Positions 21,909 to 32,836 are shown, numbered from the stretch's first letter. The stretch: DNA of 64,000 bases from Hydrangea macrophylla (GCA_033977485.1 CM066984.1:49588600-49652599); one strand, 5' to 3'. Notes: generated from the sequence alone by a model not told the origin. Numbers and translations: made by a program.

Positions 21909-24491
21909 TTAATGGCGGCCCTTGGGACGACTACCACTAAATTTCATCTTAGACTCCTTCTTTCTCTGTCTTGAAGATGAAGGACAATCCAACACAGAAG
22001 AACCATTAGCAATGGCGACATCCAACTCTTCCCTTTCTTTGTCAATGTCATCCATAATCTCTGTATCTTCGGCCGCCTCAATAAGGTCCATTGCAGCCCC
22101 CACCTCATCCTCAGAAGGAAGCGAGTGGAGGTTATTTTGCAAGGTTACCCCAGAATTCACTAAATTGGTTGAATTATGGATAGCAACTTCTATCCTCCCT
22201 GGATCTCGGTCAGCCTCAAAGAGACCATGGGAAAGAGCTGAAAACCTATTGCCCCTATTTTTGGGACCATCCGAATGAACTGTTTCACTAATGGTCTTGT
22301 TTTTAACTGTAGCATTCATTTTCCCTTGATTCTTCCTGGTAACAAATTTCCACTCACCTTTGTCACCTTTACCCTCTTGGCCATCTTCAACACAAAGATT
22401 GCCTCTCTCTTCATTTTTAACTTCAACCCATTGAGTAGTAGTAGTTTTCTTGTAGGGCTGGGAAGTCGGTATACTATTATTCTTTAAGCAATCGTGCCCA
22501 AAAACCTTGCACTTGTTACACTGGGTAGGCGTCCATTCGTATTCGATTTCAATTTTTATCAAACCAATATCTCCACTGATAGGATCTTCAACCTCTAAGT
22601 CGAAATAGCTCATCTTTTCTTCAGACGCATCCACTTCAATACAAATTCTAGCGTAGGAGATACGTCTCCGACTCGCGGTCACTCTATCCACGTGAAGAGG
22701 TCTACCTATCATACTTGCTAAGTAGCTCAAGCCTTCACCATTAAAGTACTCCAAAGGGATATTATGAAGCTTAACCCAAATAGGAACCTTAGGCACGTAT
22801 TTATCAATAATCATACCCGGTTGCCAGTTCCTCAACAAGATTGGCTTCCCAGCCATGAACCATGGTCCCCCTTCGAGAATAGTATCACAATTCTCTTGCT
22901 TGTTAAACACAAAGAAAAAGACACCAGATTCTGTGGCCAACAAATCAACAAGACCAAGATCACCCCATAATCTAGTTGCAATAGACTTAACCAGAGAAAA
23001 GGGGAGTTTCTTATCCAAGAAACACCCCACAAGAGTATTATCCCAGTCTTTCTTATCGGCGTCCATAACTGCATGGGGGATTCTCAACCTCAAGTTGTCC
23101 CTGTTATCCCCTGGATTAATGAATTTCAGATGAAAGTCGCAGGTAGGTTTGGTATTAAGCAACAAGGAATGGCTTTTATCAGAATCGTTCTGTTCTATAC
23201 ATTTCTCAACATTCTTTTGGCCATGAGACTGATTGGAAGACTGACCTTGGGTAGCAAATAAAGAGGCAAACGAGCCTTTAGGTTCAAGCAAGGCCGTGGG
23301 GGCCACAAGAGAATGACCTGAATTAACAGGTAGATCACCAGTCTGTCCAACAGCACCACTATGTAAATCCCGGGCCCCACCAAGGGTTACCTGTTGGTCA
23401 TCTTTGCGGACGTCCTCGTGGACCCCACCATTAGGAATGGGATTAATCTCCTTATTTGCACGCGGATACTGAATTCCCAAAATATCACTACCCTGATGAG
23501 GATGTGGATTAACATCATTGGAATCGGTGGGCCCCTCCATGAGTGTGGTATTGTCCGCACGGTTTTCTTTAAAATCTTGGACACCAACAACCGCATGGGA
23601 TCCATTGCACATGTCAAGCTCGGTAGAATCCCCAGCTATAGTAGCGTACGAAGTCAACAATTGAGCTGTCAAACACTCAGCCCTTGCATCAATATGACTA
23701 TAGGGACAAACAGTCCCACTTTGTGACGCCTGGGCCCCACCAACATCAACATGCGTCTGATCATGCGTGTTTCCAGGCTGCGTATCCACCGGAATTGAAT
23801 CCATTACGCGTGAAACACCAGATAACATGGACGCATTTAATGACCCCATGTGAAAAACGGCAACTTTCTCCAGATTTTCGGGCTTTTCAGTGCACAACAC
23901 ATCCTCAATGTGACCGTTACAGGAGCTGGCGAGTGAATGCAAAGGCGCGTGAGCTTCACATGTAGAAAACACCTTGGGACAGAAAAAAGACTCATTTTTT
24001 GGATTAAACCGAGAGCTTTTGTCCACACTTTCCATCTGATTAAGAACAGCACCACCATTGGCTGCCTGGTCAAAAATCTGTTCAGTGCTAGCAGCATCAA
24101 AACTTGGAGCCGCAATGAAAGAACTACTAGGCAAAGCTTCAAATCGACCCTTTATGGCATTGAGCTTATCATGCAACTCACTAGTCTTGGCCGAACTGGC
24201 AGACACCACACCTTGATCAAGAGCCACAGTAGAAAAAACCACCACATCCGAACATTCTTCATCTGCTTGAAAAGCCTCCTCCTCATCACTACTAACACAA
24301 TCTATAGCCCACTGGACTAATGGGTCTTCATCCCCCTCCTGAGAAACAGTAGGAGGATTAGACAACTTTAAGACTCTCTTAGCTTGGATGTTCAATTTAC
24401 TAACATTGCTAGGAAAAGGGAAAAGCTTTTCCTTCCTTTTCTTAGCACTAGCACAAGGAACCACCACCCAAGGGGTGGGAGCCCTCACCAT
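21909..24491 (-). CDS. LINE-H ORF1 protein, intact
   Basis: Uninterrupted 860-residue ORF1 from the ATG at 24491 (MVRAPTPWVV); an in-frame GTG lies 18 bases upstream. The N-terminus is basic (SAKKRKEKLFPFP), then acidic (SSDEEEAFQADEE), with a possible coil SELHDKLNAIKGRFEAL. The N-terminal FIISNPS module of other copies is not evident. The centre is long and low-complexity. The DUF4283-type domain is at about residues 475-625 (WDNTLVGCFLDKKLPFSL, FVFNKQENCDTILEGGPWF, PIWVKLHNIPLEYF). The knuckle CNKCKVFGHDC is at about 655-665. The C-terminus is basic (SRQRKKESKMKFSGS). Intactness implies a young insertion or selection on the protein. Confidence 0.9.
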   Translation of the reverse strand: MVRAPTPWVVVPCASAKKRKEKLFPFPSNVSKLNIQAKRVLKLSNPPTVSQEGDEDPLVQWAIDCVSSDEEEAFQADEECSDVVVFSTVALDQGVVSASSAKTSELHDKLNAIKGRFEALPSSSFIAAPSFDAASTEQIFDQAANGGAVLNQMESVDKSSRFNPKNESFFCPKVFSTCEAHAPLHSLASSCNGHIEDVLCTEKPENLEKVAVFHMGSLNASMLSGVSRVMDSIPVDTQPGNTHDQTHVDVGGAQASQSGTVCPYSHIDARAECLTAQLLTSYATIAGDSTELDMCNGSHAVVGVQDFKENRADNTTLMEGPTDSNDVNPHPHQGSDILGIQYPRANKEINPIPNGGVHEDVRKDDQQVTLGGARDLHSGAVGQTGDLPVNSGHSLVAPTALLEPKGSFASLFATQGQSSNQSHGQKNVEKCIEQNDSDKSHSLLLNTKPTCDFHLKFINPGDNRDNLRLRIPHAVMDADKKDWDNTLVGCFLDKKLPFSLVKSIATRLWGDLGLVDLLATESGVFFFVFNKQENCDTILEGGPWFMAGKPILLRNWQPGMIIDKYVPKVPIWVKLHNIPLEYFNGEGLSYLASMIGRPLHVDRVTASRRRISYARICIEVDASEEKMSYFDLEVEDPISGDIGLIKIEIEYEWTPTQCNKCKVFGHDCLKNNSIPTSQPYKKTTTTQWVEVKNEERGNLCVEDGQEGKGDKGEWKFVTRKNQGKMNATVKNKTISETVHSDGPKNRGNRFSALSHGLFEADRDPGRIEVAIHNSTNLVNSGVTLQNNLHSLPSEDEVGAAMDLIEAAEDTEIMDDIDKEREELDVAIANGSSVLDCPSSSRQRKKESKMKFSGSRPKGRH

Positions 24492-24569
24492 CCTAGGCTC
24501 TCTTAACACTCATATTTCTAGAGAGAAGGAGGAGCTTCTCAATTGCTTTGCAGCACACTTCTTCTCATA

Positions 24570-24584
24570 AGTTAAGGGTGTTTT
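24570..24584. repeat. LINE-H target-site duplication, right
   Basis: AGTTAAGGGTGTTTT, exact copy of 21702-21716, marking the 5' end of LINE-H. Confidence 0.85.
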
Positions 24585-24714
24585 GATCGTTGCAAAGGCT
24601 CCTTTCTCTCTCATGCCAAAACTCCGAGGCAAGTTCTTTGGTTATGAAGGGCCGGTGCTATTTATCCATTTGGGTGAGTCAAGTTAGGTTTCTTGTTTCC
24701 CCAAAGACCAAGTG
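24585..24714 (+). repeat. Solo LTR T, piece between LINE-H and LINE-J
   Basis: Non-coding. Ends TTGTTTCCCCAAAGACCAAGTG; the last 12 bases are the left target duplication of LINE-J and the continuation GGCGACTC lies at 55846. Confidence 0.65.
24703..24714. repeat. LINE-J target-site duplication, left
   Basis: AAAGACCAAGTG; the right copy AAAGACTAAGTG at 55834-55845 differs by one base. Confidence 0.72.
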
Positions 24715-24769
24715 ACACCAAGTAAGTTTTGAAAGTACCTAATAGCTTCCTCTTCACAGTAAACTAATG
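24715..24769 (-). pseudogene. Inverted ORF2 fragment at LINE-J 5' junction
   Basis: On the minus strand this reads EAIRYFQNLLG, matching the linker just before the RT domain of LINE ORF2 (compare bases 53190-53230 of LINE-J and 29825-29860 of LINE-K). It lies between the target duplication and the normal leader TAGAGAGAGAAGCTCC. Probably a template-switch filler made during insertion. Confidence 0.65.
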
Positions 24770-24795
24770 TAGAGAGAGAAGCTCCTCCTCTCTAG
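24770..24795 (+). promoter_or_regulatory. LINE-J 5' leader hairpin
   Basis: TAGAGAG pairs with CTCTCTA around AGAAGCTCCTC. Same leader as LINE-A. Confidence 0.5.
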
Positions 24796-24881
24796 TTTTT
24801 TTATGCATCCTAATGTTTTTTTAGCCTTTGCTATGAAGAGGTACAAAACTACTTAGAGTATTAAAACCTACCATCTCTAAT

Positions 24882-25418
24882 ATGAATAGATCTAAATCTA
24901 ATACTGAAGGTGGAGAGCCTATTGGTTTCCTCATTTCCAACCCTTTAAAGACCATAGTCAGTAAGATCAATGATGATGGTATTTTTTATGAGACTTGCTC
25001 TCATGGATATTCTGAAGAGGATCTTGAACTACATGAAGATTGGGTGAATGATTCTTCTCATTAGGGTGAATATGAGGCCAGTCGAGCTTCAGATCTCTTC
25101 AAGATTTGAAAGAGATCCTCAAGAAGAAGATGAAAGCTACTAGTGAGGATGAGGAGATTGGACATCAAGCCACAAAAGTCCTCAATGATGGAAACATTAA
25201 GGAGAAAGCTGCTACCCTAGATTCAATTTCTTTCAAAGCTGCTATACAAGGAGGTGTTGCAGCGGTTGGACAAGTTTGTGCAAGTGATGAAGAAGAACAA
25301 ATAGATCATGAGTACCAAAATAATCTACTCAATGATTCTAATGACTACTTGAGGAAAAACCTCAAAGTAGCCCAAGCACAAATTCAGAAGCTTATGAATG
25401 ATAAAGAAGATCTTCTTG
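24882..25418 (+). pseudogene. LINE-J ORF1, first segment
   Basis: Begins MNRSKSNTEGG, then GFLISNPLKTIVSKINDDGI and the acidic EEDLELHEDW. A CAG-type codon has become TAG at 25062, and there is a frameshift near 25095. Then the coiled coil SNDYLRKNLKVAQAQIQKL, ending at NDKEDLL where LINE-K inserted. The frame continues without loss at 32462 on the far side of LINE-K. Confidence 0.78.
25403..25418. repeat. LINE-K target-site duplication, left
   Basis: AAAGAAGATCTTCTTG, repeated exactly at 32459-32474. The core AAGAAGATCTTCTT is a perfect palindrome. Confidence 0.88.
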
Positions 25419-25483
25419 AACTCACCTTAGGGGTCTAGGGTGTGTTCTGGAGTACCAGTCTTCTCTCTAGAAATGTGAGTGTT

Positions 25484-28400
25484 ATGGAGAGATACAAAGC
25501 TGTTAGGGTTCTTAATGTTGCTAAAGCCTCTGAGAATCACTCTGATCCTGAGTCCATTAAAGATTGTAGTCTTGTTGAACCTTTGTTGATTAATGCTCCT
25601 ACACCTTCTAATACAATGTCTACTGTCCAAGAAGATTCTAAAGGTTCTAAAGTAGTCATTCCAAATTTTATCATCTCCAATCCATCAAAATCAGAAGTGT
25701 ATGGGTTAAGGGATGATGGTATCCACCTTATTTCAAAGGTTGATGTTTGCAAAGATGAAACCTCAACTAAGCCCATTGCTACTAAGCCAATTCTCTCTAA
25801 GTATTCTGAAGAAGAACTTGAGATTCCTGAAGATTGGGAGGAAAGAATATCGGTTAAGGCAAATGTTGTTAATCAGGAAGGTGGTTTCAAGGACAGTGAA
25901 GAAGGTGAGCTCACTGATCATGAATACCAGAACAATTTACTTAAGGATTCAAATGATTACTTAAGGAAAAATCTGAAGATTGCTCAAGCAAAAATTCAGA
26001 AATTGATGAATGAAAAGGAGGATCTGCAATCCAAGCATGCAAGGTCCCTATTCCCATCTGGGGTTAGGGGTGGATCTAGTATTGGGAGAACTCCATACAA
26101 ATCTGGTGGAAGGAAAGGAGGCTCAGATTGGAGAAGGCATCAATTTGAGCCATTTGACATATGTAGCACATATGGTAGTTCAAGTGATGGTCAAGGTAGG
26201 ACAGGTGCAAAGAAGTTCGGGAAGGCCATTCAATCTGACTCCTATCCTGGTATTGCGGATGTTACTGAAGCTTCTCCTCCCATGGGTTTGATTCCAAACC
26301 AGCAATGTTGCCCAAAAAAGACAGCGTTTGATCTGTTAGGGGCTGAAGTTGTTAATTCCAAAGTGTTTTTGGAGAGTGCTGCCCACGCTCCAAATGATTC
26401 TCTTTTCTTAGAGTCCAACGGTCAAGAAGAATTTGAAATTTTAAATAATAAAGAGTCAGATTTGCTTGCTGGTTTTCCCATTCCTACACGCCAAAGTCCA
26501 CATCATGTGGATAGTGCTTTTAGTGGAGCAGCACATGCGCAGCAAGATGCCAAGGGTCTTCACGTGGGGTCTGATTTTCCTACCTTAAAACAAGGAGCCT
26601 TGTCTCCCACCTTTTATCCTTCTAATTGCCCCGAGAAGGCTAGTGAGTCAGCCTTTATTGTACCTTCCTCACCTAATATTCCACTTCCAATATTACCCCC
26701 CTAGCTTCCACTATTACTATACCTGATGGATTTGAGACCGTAACTCCTACGGGTAGAACATGCTTGGTCCAACTGGTAAGTCAAGATACAAATATATCAA
26801 CCACTCCCATTGTCCCTTTGATTGTGGATTTATCTAAATGTGGTCCTCAAAAGTCAAATGTTGTGGCTGCCCCTTCTTTTTCTTTTAGTGCTGCCTCTCA
26901 TTCCAAGTGCATTCATCAGCAAGCCTCGGTCCCACTTGAAGATCTTGGGTCAAGAATTGCGGCTTCCCCTAATGGAGCTCCTTCCTTGTCATTTGCTGCT
27001 GCAACTTCTACATGTTTACCTCAGCCCCCTCTAAAACCACAAGCTTCTTTCATCACCCCCTTGGACCCAAATTGCCCCAGTACAAAGATTATAGCAGATA
27101 CGGCTAAACCATCCACTAGTTGGGCTGGGATTGTCAAGAAGAAGACCAATCCTGGATTTAAAATCTCCTATGTTAAATCTATTCGTGGGGACAATAGAGA
27201 ACAACTTATTATGCCTCAAGAGCTTGGCATTGTTGGTAGTAGAGCATGGGATAGTACTTTGATGGGCTATTTTATGAAAAGGTTACCTTTTTCCTTGGTG
27301 CAAAATGCCTCTTCCAAACTTTGGTCTAAGATGGGTCTCAATGACATGATTGCAATAGATAATGGGTATTTTTTCTTCAAGTTCAATAGCCAAGAAGAAT
27401 GTGAATCAGTTCTTGAAGGTGGGCCTTGGCACTTTGCTGGTCAACCAATTATTCTTAAACGTTGGGAGGCAGGGCTTACACTTGCTAAAGAACCACAAAC
27501 TTCCATCCCCATTTGGGTGCATATTTATAATATACCATTGGAGTACTGGAATCCGGACGGGCTAAGCTACATTGCCAGTGCACTGGGGAAACCCTTGCAT
27601 GTTGACAAGATGACTTCAACATGCAGACGCATTTCTTATGCTAGAATCTGTATTGATATTGAAGCTGAATTCGAATTACTCAATCACCTGGATATTGTTA
27701 TTACTGATCCTATTTATGGTGGGGCAAAAACTATCCACCTAAAATTAGAATATCAGTGGACTCCCCTAAGATGTGCAAAGTGTAGGAGGTTTGGCCATGA
27801 TTGTTCAAGAATCACCAAACCCCAAAATCTCAAAACTCAACCCACTAAAGCTACTAATGCTTTGGAAGATGAAGGTTGGAAGATCAAGGCCAAAGGAAAA
27901 CTTATCACAGAAGAAGTTTCTGAAGTTCCTCCATCGGCTCTAACACCTAAATGTGTGCTTAAAGAAGGTAGACCAAATACCTTCAAGTTCACAAACAATA
28001 TTGGGGCAAGTTGAATTTGCAAGTAACAAATTCTCACTTCTGGAAGAGGAATCTAGTGTCAATGAGAAGTACTCACAAGGCTCAGGGCAGGATCAACTGG
28101 AGACTACCATCCCCATAGTGGAAGAAAAAATTGAAGACCTTGGTTCACTTAGTGATTCTAAGTTGGAACCACCAGGTAGGGTAAATGATATTGGGGAAAC
28201 TAATAATGGAAATATGAAGGGAGACCATTGCCAACATAATGCATCTATGCAACAGAAGCAAAATCTGCCTATTGATAAAGGTAAAGGGATTATGGATTTG
28301 TCTCCTAAGTGGTCCTCACAGAAGGAACACAGTGAACCTGATCCAGGAAGGAGGGAGCTAGGGGACCAAAGTGTGGATGGATTGAGGGAACCTAGAATCC

Positions 28401-28618
28401 AAGGGGACCATCAGAATAGTCTTGATCAGTCAGTCTCCTATGTCACTCTAGAAGCTCAGGGACTGGATTTTGGTCTAGGAGACAGGACCCAGCAAACAAA
28501 TCTCCTATTTCCAAGGCCTTTCATTTCACCTAAATCTTCACCAAGTTACGGTAAGAAAAAAAGTAAGAGGAACTCCCACTCTCGTTCTTCAGGTAAGAAA
28601 ACCCATCGACGTTCTTAA
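25484..28618 (+). pseudogene. LINE-K ORF1 (two frameshifts)
   Basis: Starts MERYKAVRVLNVAKAS. Motifs: NFIISNPSKSEVYGLRDDGI, EEELEIPEDWEE, the coil SNDYLRKNLKIAQAKIQKL, and GRTPYKSGGRKGGSDWRRHQF (about 26090-26150). A frameshift lies in a six-C run at about 26695-26700. The DUF4283-type domain is at 27240-27690 and the knuckle CAKCRRFGHDC at about 27772-27805. The frame shifts again near 27950-28010. The end is basic (KKSKRNSHSRSSGKKTHRRS) with TAA at 28616-28618, whose last A starts ORF2. Confidence 0.85.
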
Positions 28619-31600
28619 TGATTATTTGTTGCTGGAATATTCGAGGTCTAAATTTGGCCTCCAAACATACTGAAGTAGCTAAGTTCATTTATGAAAACAA
28701 TATTGATGTATTAAGTATTGTTGAAACTAAGGTAAAACAAACTAATGAGGACCTCATTAGAAGGAAAATTTTCAAAAATTGGGACTTTTTCTCTAATAGC
28801 AATCCTAATTCCACTGGTAGGATATGGATAGGTTGGAATGCTGACAAATTAAACTTAACAATTCTTAAAAACACTCCCCAACTCATTCATGTTAGTATTG
28901 AAAATGATGAAAAAACCACGTACTTGGAAGCCTCTTTTGTCTACAGTTTCAATACTGGCCAAGCTAGAGGAGAGCTTTGGTCAGAATTGAGATCTATTAA
29001 CGCCAGTACTGATACTACTAATTATATTACGCTTGGTGATTTCAATGTCACCCTTTGTCCAGAAGAAATCTCTGATTCTAATCATGGTTGGGATAACGAC
29101 ATGCTTGATTTCAAAAAGGTTACTAATGATTGTTGCTTAGTGGACCTCAGATATGTAGGAGAACTGTTCACATGGTGCAATAGAAGATATGGAAGGCCAG
29201 ACTTCACTCAAAGAAAGCTTGATAGAGCCTTAGTCAACCAAACCTGGCTTGATAATTTCACTGATTCTTTTGCTCATTTTCAGACTCCAGGTATTTCTGA
29301 TCACTCTCCCATTATTGTTAACATTGATCAGAACCATAGGAGAAAAGGTAAGGCATTTAAATTTTATAACTATTAGACTAAGTTGGATAACTACTCTACT
29401 ATAGTTAATAATGCATGGAACCAAAGAGTTGAAGGGACTGCCCAATATCAAGTCTGCCATAAACTCAGAAACCTTAAACAAGATCTGAAAAAATTTGGTA
29501 GGAATTCCCTGGGTCGGGAAAAGGTCAATGCTGATACAGCTAGACAAGCTCTTAAGTCAATCCAATCTACTTTACTTGAAGATCCAAATGACTTTTCTCT
29601 AATAGAGCAACAAAATCTTTGTTTGAAAAACTATCTTGAAGCAATCTGGATTGAAGAGGAAATCCTTAAGCAAAAATCCAGAATACAATGGCTTGATGTG
29701 GGTGATAAAAACTCTAGATACTTCCACCTATCCATCAAAGAAAGAAGGAACTTTAAAAGAATTATTGTCCTTGAAAAACCAGATGGCCAGTTTACTGCCA
29801 ACTGTAATGAGGCCAAAGAAGAAGCTGTTAGACACTTTACTTCTCTCCTAGGAACCGCCTCAAATAACAGTTACCCTGGTAAAGAAGCAATCAGATCCTT
29901 TGTTCACAAAAGAATTCCTGAAAATTTAATGGCAGACTTGGATAGGCTTCCTTCAGATGATGAGATCAAGAAGGCCTTCTTTAATTTGAATAGTAACAAA
30001 GCTCCGGGCCCTGATGGCTATAATGCATTTTTCTTTAAAGACTCTTGGGACATAGTTGGTACTTCTATTTTAGGAGCTGTTAAAGAATTTTTTTCAAAAT
30101 GGGGAGCTGTTAAAAGAATTTAATACTACACTTATTGCTTTGATTCCCAAGGTGCCTAACCCATTTGAGATGGGTGACTTTCGACCCATTTTTTGTTGCA
30201 ATACAGTGTATAAATGCATCTCTAAAATTGATGCTAGCAGACTCCAAACAATCCTCCCTACTTTTATTGATCAAGCACAGTCTGCCTTTATTAAAGGTAG
30301 GAAGATTAGTGATAATGTCCTTCTTGCCCAAGACCTCTTTAGAGATTATCATAAACAGAAAGGTAAACCTAGAGCAGCTGCTAAAGTGGATATAATGAAG
30401 GCTTATGATAGTGTTAGTTGGGAATTTCTCATTGATTTGTTAGATGTAACATGTTTCCCTCCTAATCTTAAGAAGTGGATCATTGCATGTGTTACTACTT
30501 CTAGATACTCCATTAACTTTAATGGAGAATCAGTGGGTTATTTTGATGGTGCCAGAGGGCTAAGACAAGGTGATCCTATCTCACCCTATCTTTTTGTAAT
30601 TATTATGGACGCATTAAGTCAACTTTTGCATCATAACACTCAAAGGGGAAATTTTACTTACCACTGGAAATGTGACAAGTTAAGGATTTCACATCTCTGC
30701 TTTGCGGATGATCTTCTCATTTTCCTTAATGGGGATGTGGACTCAGCTATCATGGTAGACAGACTCTTAACCAATTTTTTGATTTAACTGGCCTACAAGC
30801 TAACAACTCTAAAAGCTGCGTTTTTTTCTCTAATGTTGAAGATGATAAGATTGAAGATATTCTGAATACTCTTCATTTTGAAAAAGGAAGTCTTCCCATC
30901 AAATATCTTGGAGTTCCTCTAATCTCTTCAAAACTTAAAAAACAAGATTGTGATGGCTTGGTTTATAAAATTTATGCTTGGATAAATTCTTGGAAATCTA
31001 AATTCTTATCTTATGCAGGAAGAGCCCAACTAATTAGCTCTGTTTTGACAGGGATTCAGCTCTACTGGTCTGGTATGTTTATGCTTCCCAAAGGTGTCCT
31101 CAAGCAAATCTATCAAGCTTTGTCTAGATTTCTCTGGTCTGGTAAGATAGATAAATGTTCAGGAGCCAAAGTTGCTTGGGACAAAGTATGCAGACCAAAA
31201 AAGGAAGGAGGACCGGGTTTCAAAGATATCTTCTTGGTTAATAAAGTCTTAAATTTGAAACATATTGGAAATCTACTGGACCCATCCAATATATCTCTAT
31301 GGAAAAAATGGATCCACCAGTACATGCTGAAAAATTAGAGTTTTTGGCAGTCCAAGATTCCATCCCAATGCTCTTGGTATTGGAGAAAGTTATTAAAACT
31401 TAGAGAAGTTGCTAAACCTTTACTAATTCATCAAATTGGTAATGGTGACGACACTTCCCTTTGGTTTGATAATTGGCTACCAATAGGCCCTTTGATGGAT
31501 AAATATTCCGATAGAATAGTCTATGATGCTGCTATTCATATTGATGCTAAGGTTAGCAGTATAGTCAGAGGGTTGGAATGGAATTGGCCTAGTTCGAACT

Positions 31601-32244
31601 CTATTGAACTTAACAAAGTTAGAAATGTTTTGTCCAATTTCTATTCCCCTAACAACTGCATGGATACTGTTAAATGGACTACATCCCCTACGGGTGTTTT
31701 CAATACTTTTCTTACCTGGGACCATTTGAGGGTTCATGATACTGTGGTCCCATGGTATGATTCTATTTGGTTGTCAGGGTGTATTCCTAGACAAATGTTT
31801 GTTCTATGGCTTGCTGCTCAGAATCGCTTAGCTACACATGATAGGATCTATAGCTTCACTCATGGACCCTTAGTTTGTTTGATTTGCCAGGCTAATATGG
31901 AAACTCATGACCATTTGTTCTTTGAATGTCCTTACTCTTCTCTTATATGACAGGAGTTAATGTCAAGGTGTGGCATAATTTGGCAAAGTCAAAGCTGGTC
32001 TGCTACTTTGGAGTGGATGGCTCAAAGATTTAGAGGGAAAACAATCCAACAGGTGCTCCCTAAGATATGCCTTGGAGTGACTGTCTATAGTTTATGGAAA
32101 GAGAGAAATAACAGAACATTCAAGAAGATCTTCAATCCTCCAAGTATAATACTGAAACATCTTATTTCTCAAATTAATGCACAAATCAGGGTGAAATGGA
32201 AGTATCTTGTTAACATTGATCGATATCTCTGTATTTGGAATTAG
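28618..32244 (+). pseudogene. LINE-K ORF2 (three stops, two frameshifts)
   Basis: Full ORF2 layout. Endonuclease MIICCWNIRGLN, catalytic Glu 36, GDFN and SDHSP; RT with KAPGPDGYN, IPKVPNP, KVDIMKAYDSVSWEF, GLRQGDPISPYLF and FADD at 30701-30712; zf-RVT near 31870-31930. Stops: TAG 29374-29376 and TGA 31948-31950, both replacing a conserved Trp, and TAG 31336-31338. Frameshifts: a T run near 30090 and one near 30775. Confidence 0.87.
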
Positions 32245-32389
32245 ATACATTTTGTAGCCTTGGTGGGCATCCATAGATTTCGGGCATTTTTTCTGTCCAG
32301 GGTTTTCTTTTAGTTTCCCTCAGGTTGTTCTATGTAGCCTGTTGGGCATGCTTTTGATGTTATCATGAATTGAGCTCATTGTTTATCAT

Positions 32390-32418
32390 GGGGTATGCCC
32401 CTTGTACATTTTGTACAT
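32390..32418 (+). other. LINE-K 3' double hairpin
   Basis: GGGGTATGCCCC (32390-32401) followed by TTGTACATTTTGTACA. Then TTTTTTGGAATATATTTAC and poly(A). Candidate RT recognition structure, by analogy with LINEs that recognise a 3' stem-loop. Confidence 0.55.
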
Positions 32419-32458
32419 CCTTTTTTGGAATATATTTACTAGTTTTCGAAAAAAAAAA

Positions 32459-32474
32459 AAAGAAGATCTTCTTG
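32459..32474. repeat. LINE-K target-site duplication, right
   Basis: AAAGAAGATCTTCTTG, exact copy of 25403-25418; its first A bases merge with the poly(A). Confidence 0.88.
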
Positions 32475-32836
32475 CTTCTCATGGCAATGCATCCTATGTT
32501 TTTGGGCAGAAAAGAGGGATGAAGGTTGGAAGAACACACTACAAGTCAGGAAATAGAAGGTATGAGACCAGACCTAAATCTGATTGGAGGAGACATCAGT
32601 TTGATCTTTTTGATACTTCTGTAAGTGATTTTAGCTCTGGTGAAGATAGTCATGGTAAAGGAGGCAAGAGAATGTGGAAACCCATCCAACATAAAGATTC
32701 AACATTAGAAGAAGGAGAAATCCATTCGGAAGGTCCTATAAATTTTACCTCAAACCTTTCAAAAAATCCCTCTAGCTTTGGTTTTAATCCAAAAAATGGT
32801 GCTGGTTCTAATTCCTAAGTGTTTAAAGAGAGTGTT
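32462..32836 (+). pseudogene. LINE-J ORF1, second segment
   Basis: Continues the LINE-J frame directly: ASHGNASYVFG, then GRTHYKSGNRRYETRPKSDWRRHQF, matching the same motif in LINE-K ORF1. The frame stops at 32816-32818. Related coding-like sequence goes on to GTGTT at 32836, where gypsy L enters. Confidence 0.78.
32832..32836. repeat. Gypsy L target-site duplication, left
   Basis: GTGTT, repeated at 43043-43047. LINE-K has GAGAGTGCTGCCCACGC at the homologous place, which confirms the uninterrupted host order GAGAGTGTT-GTCCACGC. Confidence 0.9.

Larger units (their letters stand above)
21713..24569 (-). mobile_element. LINE-H, ORF1-only non-autonomous LINE
   Basis: Complete insertion of about 2.86 kb on the minus strand: short 5' leader (GAGAAGCTCCTCC...TCTCTCTAG, 24510-24545), intact ORF1, about 190 bases of 3' UTR, family 3' hairpin and tail, poly(A) (21713-21724) and an exact 15-bp target duplication. 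There is no endonuclease or RT coding at all. After the ORF1 stop comes TTAGCTGCTG, also found at the start of LINE-A ORF2, which suggests ORF2 was lost by a deletion starting a few codons in. It must have been mobilised by enzymes of another copy. Comparable to HAL1 (half-LINE) elements of mammals. Confidence 0.85.
25419..32458 (+). mobile_element. LINE-K, full-length LINE inserted in LINE-J ORF1
   Basis: About 7.04 kb with exact 16-bp target duplication, leader (TCTCTCTAGAAATGTGAGTG, shared with LINE-H), ORF1, ORF2, 3' UTR (32245-32448), hairpin (32390-32401) and poly(A) (32449-32461). ORF1 has two frameshifts; ORF2 has three stops and two frameshifts. Complete in layout but no longer active by itself. 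Confidence 0.9.

Noticed and set aside
21909..24491. LINE-H as a spliced product of a full LINE
   Set aside because: The CAGGTAAG donor region is absent and the base sequence passes the ORF1 stop into what looks like ORF2 start sequence, so a deletion explains it better than splicing.
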